A DNA stretch of 64,000 bases, from the NCBI RefSeq assembly GCF_019145195.1, contig NZ_JAHSTW010000007.1:1-64000 (forward strand), read 5' to 3'. Under the pieces are notes generated by a model. It ran no database searches. It was not told where the DNA came from and saw only the letters and a list, made by a program, of their open reading frames with translations. Position numbers and translations under genes: made by a program. Shown here piece by piece: positions 8,321-17,421 of this stretch (its first letter is position 1; each line of letters begins with the position of its first letter). This stretch comes from Pseudomonas siliginis (lineage in GTDB: Bacteria; Pseudomonadota; Gammaproteobacteria; Pseudomonadales; Pseudomonadaceae).

Positions 8321-8408
8321 AGCTACAAGCCGCAAGCCTGAAGCGGCAAGCTCAAGCTGTCCGCGTAATGCTTTAACTTGCCGCTCGAAGCTAGAAGCTT
8401 GTAGCTGC
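8321..8408. repeat. CAGCTACAAGC-type inverted repeat
   Basis: CAGCTACAAGC (8321-8331) and GCTTGTAGCTG (8398-8408) bound a region of short alternating AAGC/GCTT words. Related elements lie at 34672-34756 and 41981-42054. It ends 28 bases before fumA, so it would be part of the fumA leader. A TATACT hexamer at 8282-8287 is a possible -10 box. Nothing else is seen in 7962-8436. Confidence 0.65.
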
Positions 8409-8436
8409 CCCATCGTGTTTTAGAGGAGCGCGACTC

Positions 8437-9960
8437 ATGACCGTGATCAAGCAAGATGACCTGATTCAGAGCGTTGCCGACGCCCTGCAGTTCATTTCCT
8501 ATTACCACCCCGTGGATTTCATCCAGGCGATGCACGAAGCCTACCTGCGCGAAGAATCGCCAGCGGCCCGTGATTCGATGGCGCAGATCCTGATCAACTC
8601 GCGCATGTGCGCCACCGGCCATCGCCCGATCTGCCAGGACACCGGTATCGTCACCGTGTTCGTCCGTGTCGGCATGGACGTGCGCTGGGATGGCGCCACC
8701 ATGGGCCTGGACGACATGATCAACGAAGGCGTGCGTCGCGCCTACAACCTGCCGGAAAACGTCCTGCGCGCCTCGATCCTTGCCGACCCGGCAGGCGCTC
8801 GCAAGAACACCAAGGACAACACCCCGGCGGTGATCCACTACTCCATCGTCCCGGGTAACACCGTGGAAGTGGACGTGGCGGCCAAGGGCGGCGGTTCCGA
8901 GAACAAGTCGAAAATGGCCATGCTCAACCCGTCCGACTCGATCGTCGACTGGGTCTTGAAGACCGTGCCGACCATGGGCGCCGGCTGGTGCCCACCGGGC
9001 ATGCTCGGCATCGGCATCGGCGGCACCGCCGAGAAAGCCGCGGTGATGGCCAAGGAAGTGTTGATGGAATCCATCGACATTCACGAGCTCAAGGCCCGTG
9101 GCCCGCAGAATCGCATCGAAGAAATGCGTCTGGAGCTGTTCGAGAAGGTCAACCAGTTGGGTATCGGTGCCCAAGGCCTCGGTGGCCTGACCACCGTGCT
9201 CGACGTGAAGATCATGGACTACCCGACCCACGCCGCATCATTGCCGGTGTGCATGATCCCCAACTGCGCCGCCACCCGTCACGCACACTTCGTGCTCGAC
9301 GGTTCCGGCCCGGCCTCGCTGGAAGCGCCACCGCTGGACGCCTACCCGGAAATCGTCTGGGAAGCCGGCCCGTCGGCGCGTCGTGTCAACCTCGACACCC
9401 TGACCCCGGAAGACGTGCAGAGCTGGAAACCGGGCGAAACCGTGCTGCTCAACGGCAAGATGCTCACCGGTCGCGACGCGGCGCACAAGCGCATGGTCGA
9501 AATGCTCAACAAGGGTGAAACCCTGCCGGTCGACCTCAAGGGTCGCTTCATCTACTACGTCGGCCCGGTTGATCCGGTCGGTGACGAAGTGGTTGGCCCG
9601 GCCGGCCCGACCACCGCAACGCGGATGGACAAGTTCACCCGCCAGATCCTCGAGCAGACCGGCCTGCTGGGCATGATCGGCAAGTCCGAGCGCGGCCCGA
9701 CCGCGATCGACGCGATCAAGGACAACAAGGCCGTGTACCTGATGGCCGTCGGCGGCGCTGCGTACCTGGTTGCGCAAGCGATCAAGAAGTCCAAGGTGCT
9801 GGCGTTTGCCGAGCTGGGCATGGAAGCGATCTACGAGTTCGAGGTCAAGGACATGCCGGTCACCGTAGCGGTGGACAGCAAAGGTGAGTCGGTACACATC
9901 ACCGGCCCGGCGATCTGGCAACAGAAGATCAGCGAGAGCCTGGCGGTAGAAGTGCAGTAA
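8437..9960 (+). CDS. fumA: Class I fumarate hydratase (4Fe-4S)
   Basis: Interconverts fumarate and malate in the TCA cycle with an oxygen-sensitive 4Fe-4S cluster. The 507-residue protein carries both class I parts: an alpha-type domain (LINSRMCATGHRPICQDTGIVTVFVR; KGGGSENKSKMAMLNPSD; GWCPPGMLGIGIGGTAEKAA) and a C-terminal beta-type domain (LLNGKMLTGRDAAHKRMVE; GRFIYYVGPVDPVGDEVVGPAGPTTATRMD). Cluster cysteines are expected in the CATGH/CQDTG region, the GWCPPG loop and CMIPNC. GAGGAG precedes the ATG by 11 bases. A terminator follows 16 bases after the stop. It lies divergently from the cyclase operon, as in P. aeruginosa. Confidence 0.95.
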   Translation: MTVIKQDDLIQSVADALQFISYYHPVDFIQAMHEAYLREESPAARDSMAQILINSRMCATGHRPICQDTGIVTVFVRVGMDVRWDGATMGLDDMINEGVRRAYNLPENVLRASILADPAGARKNTKDNTPAVIHYSIVPGNTVEVDVAAKGGGSENKSKMAMLNPSDSIVDWVLKTVPTMGAGWCPPGMLGIGIGGTAEKAAVMAKEVLMESIDIHELKARGPQNRIEEMRLELFEKVNQLGIGAQGLGGLTTVLDVKIMDYPTHAASLPVCMIPNCAATRHAHFVLDGSGPASLEAPPLDAYPEIVWEAGPSARRVNLDTLTPEDVQSWKPGETVLLNGKMLTGRDAAHKRMVEMLNKGETLPVDLKGRFIYYVGPVDPVGDEVVGPAGPTTATRMDKFTRQILEQTGLLGMIGKSERGPTAIDAIKDNKAVYLMAVGGAAYLVAQAIKKSKVLAFAELGMEAIYEFEVKDMPVTVAVDSKGESVHITGPAIWQQKISESLAVEVQ

Positions 9961-9975
9961 GCCTCTGGCGTCATG

Positions 9976-10019
9976 AAAACGGCCGGTGCATCCGCAAAGA
10001 TGCCCCGGCCGTTTTTGCT
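9976..10019 (+). terminator. Intrinsic terminator of fumA
   Basis: AAAACGGCCGG pairs with CCGGCCGTTTTT across an 18-base loop, followed by T-rich sequence. Confidence 0.85.
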
Positions 10020-10075
10020 TGTTCAAACCAATTGCGATAAAAGAATCGCCCAAGCACAGAAAACGATCTTGCGCA

Positions 10076-10093
10076 CCTGTCAGATCTGACAGG
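10076..10093. promoter_or_regulatory. Perfect 18-bp palindrome upstream of the Tc toxin operon
   Basis: CCTGTCAGATCTGACAGG is a perfect palindrome about 55 bases before the TcB start, a suitable place for an operator. A 14/18 match lies before the Ig-repeat gene at 1510-1527. The cognate regulator is unknown. Confidence 0.55.
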
Positions 10094-10147
10094 TCCATCT
10101 CTGGCCCACTCCTGTTAGCGTCTATCCATACGCCCTATGTAGCGCGA

Positions 10148-13100
10148 ATGGACTCGACCATGGCCGATCAAGACCTCAGCATCACAGCTCCCTCCATCGC
10201 CAAGAGCTCATCGATCGCCACCATCGGCAAAAGCTGGAGCGCCGTCGGGCCGACCGCCTCGGCTGGATGCGAATTGCCGATCCCGCTCTCAAGAGGTCGT
10301 GGTTATGACCCGCAAATATCCCTGTCAATCAACAGCCAGAGCGGTAACGGTCCGTTTGGCCTTGGTTGCCACCTGGGCCTGAGCCAGATCAGCCGCCGCA
10401 CCAACAAAGGTGTTCCACGGTATACCGAGCACGATCAAATCATCGGGCATGACGGCGAGGTGTGGATGCCGGAGCTCGATGATGCCGGAAACCTGAAGTC
10501 GCGCACGGAACACAGCTACAGAGCTCGCCCCATTCCTGAGCACAACGTCGTGATCTACCGGGCGCGGATCGAAAGTGATTTTTCCCTGCGCGAATGCTGG
10601 CATCCGGCTGACGGTGGAGCCCCGTTCTGGCTGGTCCACGGCGCCGACGGTACGTTGCATGTCTACGGCAAAACCAGCGCCTCACGCCGTGCCGACCCCG
10701 ACGACGAATCGCGCATTAGTAGCTGGCTGCTGTGTGAAAGCATGAACGCCCATGGCGAACACATCTGCTACGAGTACAAGCCCGACGATCAGCCTGACGA
10801 GCACGATCCGATTCACGACTACCGCGCCCAGCGCTATCTGCGCCGGGTGTGCTACGGCAATGCCACGGCGAGCGATCGCCTTTACAGCTGGGACACTGAC
10901 CGGCCGACGGATCTGCCATGGCATTTTCAACTGGTGTTCGATTACGGCGAACGCAGCAGTTCGCTGACGGAGACCCCGAGCTACGAAGAAGTGAACCGCT
11001 GGCGGCTGCGACCGGATCCGTTTTCCACCTATGGCCAGGGTTTTGAACTGAGCACCCGCAGGCTGTGCCAGCAAGTGTTGATGTTTCATCACTTCCCCGA
11101 AGGGCTGGCGACAGAGGCGAAGCTTGTACGGCGCCTGCTGCTGGAATACCGACCTATCCAGAACACTGCGCCGTGGGCCTACAGCCAAATCACCGCGGCG
11201 CACTATCAGGCCTTCGATGCGCAAGGCAATGTCGAGCATTCACCGCCGCTAGAGTTCGAATACTCACCCTTCGAGATCAACAAGACAGCTGCACGCCTGT
11301 TGGAAAACGAGACTCAACCGGGCATTGATGACGGCGGGTTCTACCAATGTGTCGATCTGTATGGCGAGGGCGTGCCGGGCTTTCTCTGCCGCTATGACAA
11401 CGCCTGGTACTACCGCGAGCCGCTGCGCGCGGCGCCTGGCACTGAATTGATCGGTTACGGCCCATGGGCTCTGCTGGACAAGATCCCGGTGGCAGATCGT
11501 AACCGCGCCGTGGCGCAACTGCTGGATCTGACCGGTGATGGGCGCCTGGACCTGATAATCGCCCGCTTGGGTTACTGCGGTTTCCATGCGCTGAATGCGC
11601 AGCGCCAATTCGAACTGTTCAGCGCGTTCGACACGTTTCCCCGGGAACACCAGGATCTGACTTTGACCATGGGGGATTTCAGCGGCGACGGCCTGATGTC
11701 AGCGGCCAGCATCAGCCACGACCGAGTGAGGCTCTATGCCAGCCTGCGCGAAAAAGGCTTCGCCGCCGCACAGGAAATACCCCATGCATACGAAGACGAC
11801 CGTCTGCCGGTATTCAGCAACTCGCGAACCGAACTGGTGCTTCTGGGCAATCTGCTCGGCAGCGACATGCCCGAGCTGTGTCGCATCCGCCATGACGAAG
11901 TGCGCTGCTGGCCGAATCTTGGTCATGGCAAATTCGGTCAAGGTCGCAAGATCAGTGCCCTGCCCTTCACCTACGACGAATTCGACGCCGCACGAGTGCG
12001 TCTGGCCGACCTCGATGGCTCCGGCGCACCCGCGCTGATCTATCTGCGATCCGAAGGGTTCGACATCTACCTGAACCGGGGCGGCAACGGCCTGGAGCAG
12101 ATTCCCGTCAGCGTGCCGTGGCCTGAAGAAGTGCGTTATGACCGTTTGTGCCAGGTCAGTTTCGCCGACCTGCAAGGCCTCGGTTGCGCCAGCCTGATTC
12201 TGACGGTGCCGCATATCCAGCCTCGGCATTGGCGCTACGATTTTGTTGCAGCCAAGCCCTATCTGCTGCTCAACAGCAACAACAACATGGGTTACTCGAG
12301 CAGCGTGACTTATCGCAGTTCGGCTCAGGAATGGCTGGATGAAAAGGAGCGGCTGCTGGCACTTGCGCGTGCACCGATATGTCATCTGCCGTTTCCGCTG
12401 CCCGTGGTGAAGAAGCAGGAGCAACACGACGAGATCACCGACAACCGGTTGACCCAGTCATTCACCTGGCGCGAAGGGTTCTACGACGGCAGGGAACGGG
12501 AGTTTCGCGGGTTCGGCTATTTGCAGCAACTTGACTGCGAGATTGGAGCCGATCCTTCAGAGCCTGGCTTCAACGAGCCGGTGCAAACATGCACCTGGTT
12601 TCACAACGGGCAGGAAATGAATCGTTCCCGCGAGGATTATTTCAACGCGGACGTGGACGCCTGCCCGTTGGGCGAAACCCTGTTCAGTCGTTATCACCCC
12701 AAGGGTGAAATCGATGAGCCTGTCACGCCGGAAGATTTCGACAGTCGCTATCGGATTGCGCAGGCACTGGTCGGCTCGGTTGCCCGAACGGAGACCCTTG
12801 CCTACCAGGCAGATGCCCTAGTGCCTGGCGCTGCCAAGCTGTACTCAGTAGAGGAAAAGCGCTATCTGGTGCGCGAGGTGCGGCCGCAGGGGCCATATGC
12901 CGCAGCCATTCTGCTGCCCTTTCAGGTCGAAGCAATCAGCTATCAGTACGACGGTTTTATCAACGACCCGCTGTGCCGCCACGATGTCACCCTGCGCTGG
13001 GACGCTTATGGCGCCGCGACCCATGCACTGACGGTGAGCTATGCGCGCAGGTTGACCGCCCAGAGCCCGCCACCCTTCACCGAGGACCACCTGAATCAAT

Positions 13101-14641
13101 GGTGGTCCGACGCTCACGACGAGGCGCAGCAATACTTTTACATCAGCGAAACCCGTGCGCGTCTGATCAATCTGCCAGAGCCGCAGCAATGGCGACTGAG
13201 CTTGCCCTATCAGGAACGGGGCGATGCGCTGAAATTGGCCAAAGGTACGCTACCCGGCGAGTTGAACCCGGCACAGGTATCTTTCGAATCGTTGAGAAAG
13301 CTGCAGGATTCGCAAGAATGGGCCATCGAACGGGTACTGACTTCCCAATCCATACAGCGTTATGTGGACGTAGAGGGTATTGAACTGGAGGACGGCGTCG
13401 CCGGATTCGAAGCCCTGTCGCATTCTATGGAGCTTGCTTTGCTGGACAAGAACGCGCTGGACGCTTACAGCATTGTGCCCGACCTGAACATTCGCGAGGC
13501 CCTCGAGGCAATTGGTTACTCACCCATGCCGCTGCTGTTCGATACGCCGCCGAGCGAGGAACAAAACCTTTGGTCATCGCGGTTCAATCTGGCTCGGTAC
13601 GGCGACTTGCAAGCCTTCTACAAAGTGCTCGATTTCAACGAAACGCCAAGCCATGGCGTGACCAGAGCCGAATACGATCAACACTGCCTGACGGTCATGC
13701 GCATGGAGTTGCCCGACGGTTGCGCCGTGCAGGTCGCGGAATTCGATTACCACGCCCTGAAACCCAAGCGAATCACCGACGCCAACGACAACACTGAAGA
13801 AGTCATCCATGAGCCTTCCGGTCAGCCGCTGGTCATCAGCTTTCACGGTACCGAGAATGGCAAACCTGCCGGATTCGACAAGCTGACCGATGGGTGGACC
13901 CTACCGGACACCAGTCCGGAATACGCCATTCAGTATCCAGAAGACACTGTAAAAAACGCAGCGAGTACCCTGCACAAAAACCTGTTCAGCTGGATGGGCC
14001 TGATACCCGCCTCCACGCTTCAAACCCTGTCAATCAAGCAGGGCGATCTGTTGCCCGGCGGGCAGATCCGCGCCAGCGCACGTCGCCGGCTCGCGCAAAG
14101 CCTCAACCTGACGCCTGAAGACCAGCAATTGCTCGAGGCCATTGAACTGGCTTACCGAGAACCGGTTCACACCGTGGTGCTCAGCGCCGACCGCTATCCC
14201 TACGACGCCATAAAGGCGCAGATCCAGATCGTCAAAACCTGCGTCGACGGCTTTGGTCGGGTACTGCAAACCCAACAGAAGGTCGATCCGGGGCTGGCTT
14301 ATTTGGTGGGTGAGGATGGTCAATTGCTGATCGAAGAAGGTGAGCAACCGACGCAGACACGCTGGCGTATCAGCGAACGCGTCGAATACAACAACAAAGG
14401 TCTCGCGCAGCGCCAATACCGGCCGTTTTTCGCTAACACGCACCGCTACGTCAATGATCAATCGCTGCGCCAACTCGGGCTCTTCGATCAGCTGTTCTAT
14501 GACGCAACGGGACGTCCGATCAAGCTGATCAACGCCAAGGGCGACTTTTCCCGCGAGACGTATCATCCCTGGTATCACACCAGCGAAGACTTCAACGACA
14601 CCGCTGAAGAGGTGGTGTCTACGCGCGGGTCAGGCGCATGA
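10148..14641 (+). CDS. Tc toxin subunit TcB (SpvB / midN / midC protein)
   Basis: TcB forms, with TcC, the hollow cocoon that shields the cytotoxic C-terminus of TcC before delivery through the TcA pore. The 1497-residue length is normal. The SpvB-type N-terminus (SITAPSIAKSSSIATIGKSW, LPIPLSRGRGYDPQISLSINSQSGNGPFGLGC) is followed by FG-GAP-like propeller blades (LLDLTGDGRLDLI, VRLADLDGSGAPALIYL). The midN region spans about 617-735 (YLNRGGNGLEQI...LLLNSNNNMGYSSSV), midC is near 890-1030, and an RHS-like C-terminal part follows. The start may be the ATG at 10148 or 12 bases on at 10160; neither has a strong ribosome site. Its stop overlaps the TcC start (ATGA). No TcA gene is in the window, so the pore must be encoded elsewhere or borrowed. 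An 18-bp palindrome sits in the promoter region. Confidence 0.92.
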   Translation: MDSTMADQDLSITAPSIAKSSSIATIGKSWSAVGPTASAGCELPIPLSRGRGYDPQISLSINSQSGNGPFGLGCHLGLSQISRRTNKGVPRYTEHDQIIGHDGEVWMPELDDAGNLKSRTEHSYRARPIPEHNVVIYRARIESDFSLRECWHPADGGAPFWLVHGADGTLHVYGKTSASRRADPDDESRISSWLLCESMNAHGEHICYEYKPDDQPDEHDPIHDYRAQRYLRRVCYGNATASDRLYSWDTDRPTDLPWHFQLVFDYGERSSSLTETPSYEEVNRWRLRPDPFSTYGQGFELSTRRLCQQVLMFHHFPEGLATEAKLVRRLLLEYRPIQNTAPWAYSQITAAHYQAFDAQGNVEHSPPLEFEYSPFEINKTAARLLENETQPGIDDGGFYQCVDLYGEGVPGFLCRYDNAWYYREPLRAAPGTELIGYGPWALLDKIPVADRNRAVAQLLDLTGDGRLDLIIARLGYCGFHALNAQRQFELFSAFDTFPREHQDLTLTMGDFSGDGLMSAASISHDRVRLYASLREKGFAAAQEIPHAYEDDRLPVFSNSRTELVLLGNLLGSDMPELCRIRHDEVRCWPNLGHGKFGQGRKISALPFTYDEFDAARVRLADLDGSGAPALIYLRSEGFDIYLNRGGNGLEQIPVSVPWPEEVRYDRLCQVSFADLQGLGCASLILTVPHIQPRHWRYDFVAAKPYLLLNSNNNMGYSSSVTYRSSAQEWLDEKERLLALARAPICHLPFPLPVVKKQEQHDEITDNRLTQSFTWREGFYDGREREFRGFGYLQQLDCEIGADPSEPGFNEPVQTCTWFHNGQEMNRSREDYFNADVDACPLGETLFSRYHPKGEIDEPVTPEDFDSRYRIAQALVGSVARTETLAYQADALVPGAAKLYSVEEKRYLVREVRPQGPYAAAILLPFQVEAISYQYDGFINDPLCRHDVTLRWDAYGAATHALTVSYARRLTAQSPPPFTEDHLNQWWSDAHDEAQQYFYISETRARLINLPEPQQWRLSLPYQERGDALKLAKGTLPGELNPAQVSFESLRKLQDSQEWAIERVLTSQSIQRYVDVEGIELEDGVAGFEALSHSMELALLDKNALDAYSIVPDLNIREALEAIGYSPMPLLFDTPPSEEQNLWSSRFNLARYGDLQAFYKVLDFNETPSHGVTRAEYDQHCLTVMRMELPDGCAVQVAEFDYHALKPKRITDANDNTEEVIHEPSGQPLVISFHGTENGKPAGFDKLTDGWTLPDTSPEYAIQYPEDTVKNAASTLHKNLFSWMGLIPASTLQTLSIKQGDLLPGGQIRASARRRLAQSLNLTPEDQQLLEAIELAYREPVHTVVLSADRYPYDAIKAQIQIVKTCVDGFGRVLQTQQKVDPGLAYLVGEDGQLLIEEGEQPTQTRWRISERVEYNNKGLAQRQYRPFFANTHRYVNDQSLRQLGLFDQLFYDATGRPIKLINAKGDFSRETYHPWYHTSEDFNDTAEEVVSTRGSGA

Positions 14642-17421
14642 GCGCCTCCACACATTGGCGCACGCCTTCGCTGATCGTCAGCGACGGACGTGGCCTGCCA
14701 GTCCGTCAGGTCGCTTATCTGCGTACCGTGGTGGGCGATACGCCTAGCGCACTCGTGACCCTCCAGCACCACGATGTCGCCGGGCGCCTGGTCGCGCAAC
14801 AGGATCCGCGCCTGCCGATCGCGAACACAACCACCGTGTTTTCGCTGAACGATATCGCCGTGTTTACCGACAGCCGGGATAGCGGCTGGCGCCTGCAGCT
14901 GCCGGGCAGGGCCGGGGAGCCCGGACACCGTTGGGACGCGCGCGGCCATGTCTGGCAATCGACCTTTGACGAGCAATTGCGCGTGGTGCAGCTCGAAGTC
15001 TCGGGAAACGGCGAAAATCAGCTCGATACCTTCACATACGCCCCCGGCTCTGCCGGAGCAGACTCCAACCTGCGCGGCCGGTTGATCCGGCAGACAGATC
15101 CGTCAGGCTCGCTGGATATCACCAGCTATGCCCTCACCGGACAGGCACTGGTGGAAAAGCGCACATTTGATGATCACCAAGCGTTCACCAGCCATCAGGT
15201 GTTCAGTCCGCTTGGTGCCGTGCTTGAACAGACCGACGCCGGCGGCCATCGCAGAACCTCGCGCTATGGGCTTGCCGGGCAGCTCAGGCAGATGCACTTG
15301 CAAGTGAAGGCAAACATCACGCAAGTCCTGCAGGATGCGCACTACAACGCCAATGGCCAGCTCATCGAGCAACAGGACGGCAACGGAGTGCTCAACGAAT
15401 GGACCTACGACCCAGCCGACGGACGCTTGCGCACCCGGATCAGCCATAAGCCCGGCCAACCCGCATTGCAGGATCTGCAATATTCCTACGATCGCGTCGG
15501 CAATATCATCCGCATCGAAGACCACGCCTTCGAGCCCACCTGGTTCGCCAATCAACGGGTCGACGGCCACCGTGAATTCGACTACGACTCCCTGTACCGT
15601 CTGATTCGCGCGACCGGTCATGACGACGCCCTGCCCCCGGACATTCCCGGCCTGCCGCGACCGCCCGACGAACGAAACCGCCTCAATTACACCCAGACGT
15701 ATAGCTACGACGACGGCGGCAATCTGACCGAATTGCGTCATCAGCGCGACGGCAACAGTCGCACCCGCACCATGCGCATCGACGACAAAAGCAATCGCGG
15801 GGTGCGCTGGCAAACAGGCGACGAGCCGCCGGACTTCGACATCTGGTTCGACCCGCACGGCAATCAACGCAAGCTGCACCACGGTCCGTCATTGCACTGG
15901 AACAGCCGTGATGAACTGGAGCGCGTGGATCTGGTTATCCGTCAGGACAGCGATAACGATGCCGAGTATTACCAGTACAGCGCGGGCCAGCGGGTCCTCA
16001 AATGTCATGAATGGTTCACCAACAAGGTCCGCCACTTCCACCAGGTGCGCTACCTGCCAGGGCTGGAAATTCGCAGCAAAGACAACGGCGAAGAGCTGCA
16101 CATCATCAGCCTCGGTAACGCGCGCTGCCTGCATTGGGCGCAACGTTCAGCGCCGATGGACGACCAGATGCGCTACACCCTCGAAGACCACCTCGGCTCT
16201 TGCGTGATGGAGCTCAATGAAGACGCTGTGGTCACCAGCGCAGAAGGCTATTACCCGTTCGGCGAAACCGCATGGATGGCCCCGGAATCGGAAATCGAAT
16301 ACCGCTTTATCCGTTATTCCGGCAAGGAAATGGACGTCAGCGGTTTGTACTACTACGGCGCCCGTTATTACGCGCCGTGGTTGCAGCGTTGGGTCAGTGC
16401 TGACGCCGAGCAGGCGGACGGCCTGAATTTGTATGCATTCGTGGGAAATAACCCGATCCGTTTCATCGATCCGGACGGCAACAAGCGTGCAGAAGGCGTG
16501 ATCATGCTGTATTCGGCGTTCGCATCCGCCGTGGAAGGGCATTCCGAAGAAGTCCTGGGACAGCTGCACAGCATCATTCATCAGGATGTTGCACTGAGCA
16601 TGGCAATGAATCTGGCGGGAGAAACCCTCAGAGGCGTTATCGGTTATGAGGGTGGATCCATCGGTGGTACGCAATTTGACACCATGATCCCCGCTCTTGA
16701 AGTAAAGCCGAATGTGTTGAAACCCTCAGGCTTGATCGGCGGCAACATCGGTGGAGATGTCGCCGCAGCTATCGGCGAACCACTGGCTGACCATGTCAGG
16801 CTTCGCGTCGGTCCTTTGATACCGCAGACCTCGCAGATGTCCGTCAGCGCGATTGATCAAAGTCTGGGAATTCAGGAATCGGTCAGGGAGATCAACTCCT
16901 GGAAAGACTTCAGGAGGGAGCTGCTCCATCCGGCACTCAATGCGATCACCAACCCAGTGTTTTTGATGAACAGAGTATTCGGATCGGTAATCGCCATCAT
17001 TCCCGGCGCACTCAACATGGGAAGTCGGGCGCAGGAAGCACAGGACATCAAGAACCGCCTCGACCCGGTGAAAATCGAAAAAATCGAGAAAATGCTCAGC
17101 GACTGGAAAGCAGCCATCGAAGAACGGTCTGCATGGGCAGAGAATGCCTTTGATGCACTGGGCGTTGACAGTGTTTCGCCCGCCAATGTGCTGCCGAATG
17201 CGAATAGCAACACGTCCAGCGAAACATTGGCGGTCATCACGCGTTCCGGCCTGCAGCAAAGGAACCGGGCTGTACTTGCGAACATCGCGCAAGCGCAGGC
17301 CGGCCTCGCGCATTACAAAGAGATGGGGTCGACGGACAACCAGTATTTGGCTAGGCAGCGACATCTGGCATCGAAAAAACCTGGCAGTCCACTGGTTGCC
17401 AAGTTTAAAAATGGACGATGA
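14638..17421 (+). CDS. Tc toxin subunit TcC, copy 1 (RHS core with unknown toxin tip)
   Basis: TcC supplies part of the BC cocoon and carries the toxin as its variable C-terminus. The 927-residue protein starts MSASTHWRTPSLIVSDGRGLPVRQV, typical of Pseudomonas TcC/RHS proteins, and has RHS/YD repeats through the middle (YDPADGRLRTRISH, YSYDRVGNIIRIEDHAFEP). The RHS-associated core ends with YYYGARYYAPWLQRWVSAD, then DGLNLYAFVGNNPIRFIDPDG. Everything after about residue 615 is the tip, some 310 residues: Gly-rich and hydrophobic segments, a long charged helix (NRLDPVKIEKIEKMLSDWKAAIEERS), and a Lys-rich end. I do not recognise its activity. The ATGA overlap with TcB couples translation. The core (15049-16403) is about 98% identical in DNA to the second copy. 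Confidence 0.9.
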   Translation: MSASTHWRTPSLIVSDGRGLPVRQVAYLRTVVGDTPSALVTLQHHDVAGRLVAQQDPRLPIANTTTVFSLNDIAVFTDSRDSGWRLQLPGRAGEPGHRWDARGHVWQSTFDEQLRVVQLEVSGNGENQLDTFTYAPGSAGADSNLRGRLIRQTDPSGSLDITSYALTGQALVEKRTFDDHQAFTSHQVFSPLGAVLEQTDAGGHRRTSRYGLAGQLRQMHLQVKANITQVLQDAHYNANGQLIEQQDGNGVLNEWTYDPADGRLRTRISHKPGQPALQDLQYSYDRVGNIIRIEDHAFEPTWFANQRVDGHREFDYDSLYRLIRATGHDDALPPDIPGLPRPPDERNRLNYTQTYSYDDGGNLTELRHQRDGNSRTRTMRIDDKSNRGVRWQTGDEPPDFDIWFDPHGNQRKLHHGPSLHWNSRDELERVDLVIRQDSDNDAEYYQYSAGQRVLKCHEWFTNKVRHFHQVRYLPGLEIRSKDNGEELHIISLGNARCLHWAQRSAPMDDQMRYTLEDHLGSCVMELNEDAVVTSAEGYYPFGETAWMAPESEIEYRFIRYSGKEMDVSGLYYYGARYYAPWLQRWVSADAEQADGLNLYAFVGNNPIRFIDPDGNKRAEGVIMLYSAFASAVEGHSEEVLGQLHSIIHQDVALSMAMNLAGETLRGVIGYEGGSIGGTQFDTMIPALEVKPNVLKPSGLIGGNIGGDVAAAIGEPLADHVRLRVGPLIPQTSQMSVSAIDQSLGIQESVREINSWKDFRRELLHPALNAITNPVFLMNRVFGSVIAIIPGALNMGSRAQEAQDIKNRLDPVKIEKIEKMLSDWKAAIEERSAWAENAFDALGVDSVSPANVLPNANSNTSSETLAVITRSGLQQRNRAVLANIAQAQAGLAHYKEMGSTDNQYLARQRHLASKKPGSPLVAKFKNGR
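15049..16403 (+). repeat. Duplicated TcC core, copy 1
   Basis: This 1355-base block aligns without gaps to 17825-19179 (constant offset 2776). I count about 29 mismatches by eye. Sequences before and after the block diverge sharply, marking the recombination limits. Confidence 0.85.

Noticed and set aside
8111..8408. CRISPR-like array from repeated words upstream of fumA
   Set aside because: The repeats are inverted, irregular and lack equal spacers; they are REP-type elements.
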